From: Marinobacter gelidimuriae
GTDB lineage: Bacteria > Pseudomonadota > Gammaproteobacteria > Pseudomonadales > Oleiphilaceae
Assembly: GCF_000372805.1 (NCBI RefSeq)
Contig: NZ_KB889886.1
Coordinates: 78,472 to 142,471 of the forward strand
Direction: 5' to 3'
DNA: 64,000 bases
Made by a program: the position numbers and the translations under genes
The notes under the pieces: generated by a model
Databases searched by the model: none
The model's input: only the letters and a program-made list of their open reading frames with translations
What the model was told of the DNA's origin: nothing
In this document: in pieces, positions 58,706 to 64,000 of the stretch
Numbering within the stretch: the first letter of the stretch is position 1
Layout: each line of letters opens with the position of its first letter

Positions 58706-61700
58706 ATGGCAGACAGCCGCGAGAGAGTATTCCAGAACGACATCATGGCCGCCCTTGAAAGCCAGGGCTGGTTAATCGGTAAGGCGTCGGGGTACGACAA
58801 GGTAAACGCGGTTTATCCGGAAGATCTGATCGGCTATTTCCAGTCAGCCTACCCGGACCGCTGGGACAAGTTCTGCAAGAACAACCCGCAGAACCCGGAA
58901 CAAGTGCTGATCAAAGCCACCGTCCGGGAACTGGACAAACGCGGCACTCTGGAGGTGCTACGCCACGGTTTTAAGTTGCCGGGGGTGAAAGTAGATCTAT
59001 GCAGCTTCCGGCCCGACCACGGCATGAACCCAGACGCACTGAAACGCTACAGCGCCAACCGCCTGCGAGTGGTGGAAGAGGTTTCCTACTCCCCCCATGC
59101 CCGGGAAGGCGAATACAACCCGCGCCTGGATCTGGTGCTGTTCGTGAATGGCCTGCCTACCGCCACTCTGGAGCTGAAAAGCGAATTCAAGCAGTCGGTG
59201 GAAAACGCCAAGCGCCAGTACCGCAAGGATCGCCCGGTCAAAGATCCCATCACCCGCAAGCCCGAACCCCTGCTCACCTTCAAGCGTGGCGCTCTGGTGC
59301 ATTTTGCCGTAAGCCAGGATCAGGTCGCCATGACCACCCGATTGGCTGGGAAAGACACCTTCTTTCTGCCATTCAATCGCGGCACTGAAGAAGGCGGCGC
59401 GGGCAACCCCCAGGCGCCGGATGAAAACAGCTATGCCACCGCCTATCTCTGGGAACAGCTGTTCCAGAAAGATGCCTGGCTGAAGGTGATCGGGCGTTTT
59501 CTGCACCTGGAAAAGAAAACCGAGGAAGATTTTCACGGCAAGCGCACCACTAAAGAGACCATGATCTTCCCCCGCTACCACCAGTGGGATGTGGTCAACC
59601 AGCTCGTAGGCGCCACTCAGGAAGAAGGCCCCGGCAAACGCTATCTGGTGCAGCACAGTGCCGGGTCTGGCAAGTCCAACTCCATTGCCTGGGCCGCCCA
59701 TCAACTGGCCCAGCTGTATGATGCCGAGGGCAACAAGCTGTTCAGCTCGGTCATTGTGGTAACGGATCGCACGGTGCTGGACAGGCAGCTGCAAGACACC
59801 ATCTACCAGTTTGAGCACGCCCAAGGGGTTGTGCGCCCGATTACCCGTGACATTGGCAGCCAGAGCAAATCGGAACAGTTGGCGGAAGCCTTGGCTGAAC
59901 GTACCCGTATCATCATCGTTACCATTCAGACCTTCCCAGCCCTGTTTGAAGCGCTAGACAAGCATCCCCAACTGGCCTCTGGGCAGTATGCGGTGGTGGC
60001 GGACGAGGCTCATTCCTCGCAGACCGGCTCTTCTGCCACCAAGCTCAAGTCCATTCTGGGGGCCGCACTTCCTGAAGGTAAAGAGCCCCCCGAAGGTGAA
60101 GAGATCAGCGCGGAAGAACTGCTAGATGCAGCGGTCACCGCCCGCAAGCCCAGCGAGAAAATCAGCTACTACGCTTTCACCGCCACCCCCAAGGCCAAGA
60201 CCTTGGAGTTGTTCGGTCGGCCACCCAACCAGGACGAGCCACCGTCAGACAGCAACAAACCGGAAGCCTTTCACCTTTACTCCATGCGCCAGGCCATCGA
60301 GGAAGGCTTCATTCTGGACGTGCTCAAGTGCTACACCACCTATTCCACCGCCTGGAAGCTGGCCCACCCCAACGGCGAGGATGACGAGGTGGACTCCAAA
60401 AAGGCCCGCATCAAGCTGGCTCGCTGGGTTCGCCTGCACCCTTACAACATCAATCAGAAAGTGGAAGTGATCGTCGAACACTTCCGGGAGCACGTGAGGC
60501 ACCTGCTGGACGGCCAAGCCAAAGCGATGGTGGTCACCAGCAGCCGGCAGGAAGCCGTGCGCTACCAGTTGGCCATGCAGGCTTACGCCAAAGAACAGAA
60601 TTACCAGGACGTGCACCCCTTGGTAGCGTTCTCGGGCACGATTCTGCCAGATGACGTAATCCCCGAGGAAGTCTCGGAAAACAGCCAGCTGCTGAACCCG
60701 AAACTGAAAGGCCGTGACCTGGCGGATGCCTTCGATACCGACGATTACAACGTGATGATCGCCGCCAACAAATACCAGACCGGGTTCGACCAGCCCAAAC
60801 TCTGCGCGATGTACGTGGACAAAAAGCTGAAAGGTGTGGACTGCGTGCAAACCCTCTCCCGCCTGAATCGCACCTTCCCAGGCAAGCAGACCTTCGTGCT
60901 GGATTTCTTCAACGATCCCCAGGAAGTGCTGGAAGCCTTTTTGCCTTATTACACCAAAGCCGAACTGGAGGGCGTCTCTGACGCGCAGGTAGTGTATGAC
61001 CTGCAAACAGTGCTAGACCAAGAACAGATCTACCACTGGAACGAGGTCGAGTCCTTCGCCACCGCTTTCTATGACACCCGGGCGGCAGCCAGCAAGCTCA
61101 CCTTCTTCTGCCAGCCAGCAAAAGAGCGCTTCACCAAACGCTATAAAAACCTGCTGGAAGAAAAGCAGTCAGCCAGAGCCGCACGCAAACGGGCCGAAAG
61201 CGATGGTGACAAGGTCGGCCTGACCAATGCCGAGAAAACCCTCAAGGATATCGGCGAGGGCCTGGACCAGCTGGATCTCTTTAAGAAGAACCTGACCAGC
61301 TTTGTGCGGGCTTACGAGTTCCTGTCACAGATCGTCAGCTATGAAGACCGGGAGCTGGAGCAGTTCTGCGTCTTCGCCAAGCACCTCTCGCCATTGCTGC
61401 GTATAGATCGCCTGGACGATGACGACATCGATGTATCGGAACTGGCGCTGACCCATTATCGACTCACCAAGCGCAACGAGCAGCAGCTAAAGCTTTCCGA
61501 GGACGCAGCAGAGTACGGCCTCAAGCCACTATCAGAGGTGGGTTCCGGCAAGGCCCATGATCCAGAGAAAAAGCGCCTCTCTGAAATCATTGAGACGCTG
61601 AACGACCTGTTTGGCTCAGAGGTGAACGATGAAGACCAGCTTCACTTCGCCCAAGGTGTGGCTGACAGGATTCGCCGGGATGACTCTGTGATGGCCCAGG

Positions 61701-61894
61701 TGAATAGTCACTCTCCGGAACAGGTAATGCATGGGTTATTTCCGAAGCGGGTGTCAGACATGGTGCTGGATGCCATGACTGACCATGAGAAGCTTTCTAT
61801 AGAGGTGCTGGGCGATGAGCAGACACAGAGAGGGTTTGCGTTGTTGATATTGCGAATGCTTGCTGGATCGAAAACGGTTCCTCGGGAGCTATAA
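58706..61894 (+). CDS. hsdR: Type I restriction enzyme subunit HsdR
   Basis: 1062 residues. N-terminal PD-(D/E)xK nuclease (NPRLDLVLFVNGLPTATLELKS near residue 140-155), SF2 translocase with Walker A QHSAGSGKSNS near 306, DEAH box VVADEAHSS near 430, and motif III-VI region ending QTLSRLNRTFPGKQ. C-terminal helical domain contacts the methylase. Cuts unmodified DNA after translocation. Separated from hsdS by the two antitoxin/toxin genes. Confidence 0.97.
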   Translation: MADSRERVFQNDIMAALESQGWLIGKASGYDKVNAVYPEDLIGYFQSAYPDRWDKFCKNNPQNPEQVLIKATVRELDKRGTLEVLRHGFKLPGVKVDLCSFRPDHGMNPDALKRYSANRLRVVEEVSYSPHAREGEYNPRLDLVLFVNGLPTATLELKSEFKQSVENAKRQYRKDRPVKDPITRKPEPLLTFKRGALVHFAVSQDQVAMTTRLAGKDTFFLPFNRGTEEGGAGNPQAPDENSYATAYLWEQLFQKDAWLKVIGRFLHLEKKTEEDFHGKRTTKETMIFPRYHQWDVVNQLVGATQEEGPGKRYLVQHSAGSGKSNSIAWAAHQLAQLYDAEGNKLFSSVIVVTDRTVLDRQLQDTIYQFEHAQGVVRPITRDIGSQSKSEQLAEALAERTRIIIVTIQTFPALFEALDKHPQLASGQYAVVADEAHSSQTGSSATKLKSILGAALPEGKEPPEGEEISAEELLDAAVTARKPSEKISYYAFTATPKAKTLELFGRPPNQDEPPSDSNKPEAFHLYSMRQAIEEGFILDVLKCYTTYSTAWKLAHPNGEDDEVDSKKARIKLARWVRLHPYNINQKVEVIVEHFREHVRHLLDGQAKAMVVTSSRQEAVRYQLAMQAYAKEQNYQDVHPLVAFSGTILPDDVIPEEVSENSQLLNPKLKGRDLADAFDTDDYNVMIAANKYQTGFDQPKLCAMYVDKKLKGVDCVQTLSRLNRTFPGKQTFVLDFFNDPQEVLEAFLPYYTKAELEGVSDAQVVYDLQTVLDQEQIYHWNEVESFATAFYDTRAAASKLTFFCQPAKERFTKRYKNLLEEKQSARAARKRAESDGDKVGLTNAEKTLKDIGEGLDQLDLFKKNLTSFVRAYEFLSQIVSYEDRELEQFCVFAKHLSPLLRIDRLDDDDIDVSELALTHYRLTKRNEQQLKLSEDAAEYGLKPLSEVGSGKAHDPEKKRLSEIIETLNDLFGSEVNDEDQLHFAQGVADRIRRDDSVMAQVNSHSPEQVMHGLFPKRVSDMVLDAMTDHEKLSIEVLGDEQTQRGFALLILRMLAGSKTVPREL

Positions 61895-61997
61895 CTTTAC
61901 ACTCAATAGCGATAGTCCTGACACGAACTCCCTTGCAAGCGTTGATACGACGGGGTTAATATAAACACACCTCACTCTTCTTATGTCAGGTTAAAAC

Positions 61998-62621
61998 ATG
62001 TCTACGTCAGAGAAAGTGACCCGTCAATTGCAGCGCATGAGGCGGGGTGTCCCGTTTTCTATCAATCAGTTCCACAAACTGGGCACCGCTGCGTCTGTGC
62101 AAAAAGCGCTGAGTAGGCTTGCGCAGGAAGGTGTGATTGAACGAGTAGCCAAAGGCATTTATACACGCCCCAAGGCATTGGCCAGCATGCCATCAATCAA
62201 AATCACAGCAAGTGCTGAACAGATAGCCAAAAAATGGGCACAGCAGAACAGCCACACACTGGTAAGGCAGGGCATTGAATCCGCTTATCGACTTGGCCTT
62301 CAGACACAGGCCCCCGTCAAAACCGTGTTTTGGAGCAACGGCGCCAACAGAACGTTTTCGGTTGGCAATGAGATTGTTGAGGTGCGACATGTGGCGGAGT
62401 CAAAGCTGCGATGGAAATCGCGCCCTGAAGGTGAGTTGCTGCGTAGTTTTACCGTCACCCCAGCCAATTCCGTAAAACTCAGCGAATTGAAAAAGGCGCT
62501 TTCCAGGCTGAAACTTTCCGAAGCAGAAAGCCGCTCGGCAATCAAAAAGCTCAAGGCGACGCCTCTGCCTGAAGGATGGCACGTCAAATTGGAGCAGTTT
62601 GAAAAGGAAATGATGGTTTGA
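61998..62621 (+). CDS. abiEi: AbiEi-like antitoxin / transcriptional repressor
   Basis: 207 residues, DUF6088/AbiEi type: N-terminal winged helix (VTRQLQRMRRGVPFSINQFHKLGTAASVQKALSRLAQEGVIERVAKGIYTRPK) and a C-terminal domain that neutralises the partner. Repressor of its own operon. The stop overlaps the AbiEii start. Confidence 0.88.
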   Translation: MSTSEKVTRQLQRMRRGVPFSINQFHKLGTAASVQKALSRLAQEGVIERVAKGIYTRPKALASMPSIKITASAEQIAKKWAQQNSHTLVRQGIESAYRLGLQTQAPVKTVFWSNGANRTFSVGNEIVEVRHVAESKLRWKSRPEGELLRSFTVTPANSVKLSELKKALSRLKLSEAESRSAIKKLKATPLPEGWHVKLEQFEKEMMV

Positions 62622-63700
62622 CGAACATTTTCGACTTCTATCGTGATCCGAAAACGCATGATGACCTGAAAGCCATCCTGGACTTGGGCGCCCAAAAGCA
62701 TCCTGCTGGGTTGGCCCAGAATTTCCTGGAAAAGGATATCTGGGTAGCCGAGATATTGCGCTTACTCTACGACGAAAACCTGCTGGGCGCTCACTCAACA
62801 GCTTTCAAGGGCGGAACCGCCCTGAGCAAGTGCTGGAAGGTAATAGAGCGTTTTTCGGAAGACATCGACCTTTCCATTCACTGGAGCGAACTTGCAGGCG
62901 AACCCGACGAGATCGCGGCGTGGGAGCAGTCCACTCAAAGCAATAGCCAAAAAAAGAAATTCCGTGAGCAGCAAACAAAGCTACTGACAGAATGGTCTGG
63001 CGCTCTGGTCAATCGCCTCAACGAAAGACTGGCGAAATACGGGATTGATGGGCTTAGCGCGGAGCTGGAATCTGGTTCAAAAGGTGAAAAGGTCAACATC
63101 CATTTCCCGAGACTGAGCAGCCACGACAGCAACTACCAACTTGATTACATCCTGCTGGAATTTGGTGGCCGCAACCGGGGCCGGCCAACGGTAGATCATA
63201 AGGTCGCGTGCTACCTGTCAGAGCTGGATGAGCTTCAAACCATCGCATTTCCGCAAGCTACGGTTGCCGCCTATCACCCTAGCTATGTTCTTTGGGAAAA
63301 ACTAACTGCCCTGCACCAATTTTCGACCCAGGAAAAAGACCCAGACCCTCATAGACTGGCAAGGCACTGGTACGACGTGGACTGCCTTCTTCAACAAGGT
63401 GATTTCACCAACGCCCTTGATGCCACTGACGCAATGACGGATGTGGTGACCATGAAGAGCCAGCGTTGGGCACAAAAAGGCGTCATCTTTGAGGAAGTGC
63501 TTGAAGGACGGTTGGTTCTTGTACCAGAAGGGGAACGGCTCAAACAGATTGCAGCCGATCACACAGCTGCTATTAAAGGCAGGATGTTTTTTGGCGTTCC
63601 GGATGATTTCGAAGCCATCATTTCAAGGTTAAGAGAAGCTCAGGATAAGATAAATACCGGTATTAGCTCGAATGCAGAGCCAATAATACTGGCCCCATAG
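62618..63700 (+). CDS. abiEii: AbiEii nucleotidyltransferase toxin
   Basis: 360 residues, TTG start overlapping the antitoxin TGA. DNA polymerase-beta-like nucleotidyltransferase with GGTALSK (65-71) and catalytic SEDIDLS (80-86), the abortive-infection AbiEii/MenT family; relatives modify tRNA acceptor ends or other targets and block growth on phage infection. A complete type IV-style toxin-antitoxin pair. Confidence 0.92.
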   Translation: MTNIFDFYRDPKTHDDLKAILDLGAQKHPAGLAQNFLEKDIWVAEILRLLYDENLLGAHSTAFKGGTALSKCWKVIERFSEDIDLSIHWSELAGEPDEIAAWEQSTQSNSQKKKFREQQTKLLTEWSGALVNRLNERLAKYGIDGLSAELESGSKGEKVNIHFPRLSSHDSNYQLDYILLEFGGRNRGRPTVDHKVACYLSELDELQTIAFPQATVAAYHPSYVLWEKLTALHQFSTQEKDPDPHRLARHWYDVDCLLQQGDFTNALDATDAMTDVVTMKSQRWAQKGVIFEEVLEGRLVLVPEGERLKQIAADHTAAIKGRMFFGVPDDFEAIISRLREAQDKINTGISSNAEPIILAP

Positions 63701-63980
63701 ACTAACAAAGCTTTTGGCATCTATTGCCGCCAGTGGGGTGATGACAGAGTTCCCTCCGTCACTTGATATGCCGAAATATGCACCCAATTCAGACCAAATC
63801 AAAATCAGCTACAACCTCGGCAATTTCCCAGCCTCGCAAAAGCTACCTAAACGGCGAAAATTCTGCCGCCCGGCTATCGCTAGAACACCTGCGGCAGGCG
63901 CAACCCAATGTCATCAACTTAAGACATTTCCCTAAAAATATCCTATAATTAGAGCTCATCCATCAACAAGGAAATGCCCT
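63701..63980. other. Intergenic region before the right-edge gene
   Basis: 280 bp. A strong -10 TATAAT (63944-63949) with weak -35 AAGACA (63921-63926, 17-bp spacing) and Shine-Dalgarno AAGGA (63968-63972) precede the next start. A 73-codon frame here has no conserved features and is not called. Confidence 0.6.
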
Positions 63981-64000
63981 ATGGAGCACAATAAAAAAAC
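63981..64000 (+). CDS. 5' end of a gene cut by the window edge
   Basis: ATGGAGCACAATAAAAAAAC: start codon with a good Shine-Dalgarno and promoter upstream; six codons (MEHNKK) visible. Product unknown. Confidence 0.55.

Noticed and set aside
63714..63935. 73-codon frame before the right-edge gene
   Set aside because: No Shine-Dalgarno or recognisable domain; overlaps the probable promoter region of the next gene.

Overview
The window reads as a chromosomal segment of a marine gammaproteobacterium. Gene content and order (rimP-nusA-infB-rbfA-truB-rpsO-pnp; secG-tpiA-glmM-folP-ftsH; greA-carB-carA; dapB-dnaJ-dnaK-grpE; recN; fur/bamE; smpB-ssrA) and protein style fit Marinobacter or a close relative. 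That assignment is my inference; no database search was possible.

Layout. 1-8071: 3' part of a Lon-family protease, a MarR regulator and a complete branched-chain amino-acid ABC transporter (livKHMGF). 8072-11000: a decayed patch with a livF tail relic, REP-like palindromes, a lipoprotein, a broken DUF4105 gene and an alpha/beta hydrolase lipoprotein. 11002-41195: housekeeping genes, mostly leftward, covering translation and RNA decay, tRNA-Leu, cell-wall and folate synthesis, FtsH, carbamoyl-phosphate synthesis, the DnaK chaperone operon behind a sigma-32-type promoter, RecN behind a LexA box, Fur, BamE, RatA/RnfH and an NSS transporter.

41200-44100: the trans-translation locus (smpB-ssrA), hit by two mobile elements. 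A 1.7-kb IscB (OMEGA) element with its omega-RNA region and both terminal hairpins appears to sit exactly between the Shine-Dalgarno and the start codon of smpB. The smpB ATG now overlaps the iscB stop codon, so SmpB translation seems coupled to the RNA-guided nuclease. Just downstream, an 8.3-kb filamentous (inovirus) prophage is integrated in the 3' end of ssrA, bounded by a perfect 29-bp repeat. It carries integrase, Rep, Zot/pI, pVI-like, pIII-like, pVIII, two tiny membrane proteins too short for ordinary gene calling, an ssDNA-binding pV-like protein, a structured intergenic region, an Xis-like protein and a Cro/CI-type repressor.

52376-64000: a defence and accessory island downstream of ssrA. 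It has a GHKL-ATPase plus STAS-like (DUF4325-type) pair bracketed by a decayed second copy of the ssrA 3' flank, a type I restriction-modification system (hsdM-hsdS ... hsdR) with an orphan antitoxin and a TacA/TacT-like pair inserted before hsdR, an AbiEi/AbiEii abortive-infection pair, and the first codons of a further gene.

The most notable items are the IscB insertion into the smpB translation-initiation region, with a readable guide and TAM prediction; the GHKL/STAS pair as a candidate uncharacterised system; and the evidence for serial integrations at ssrA.
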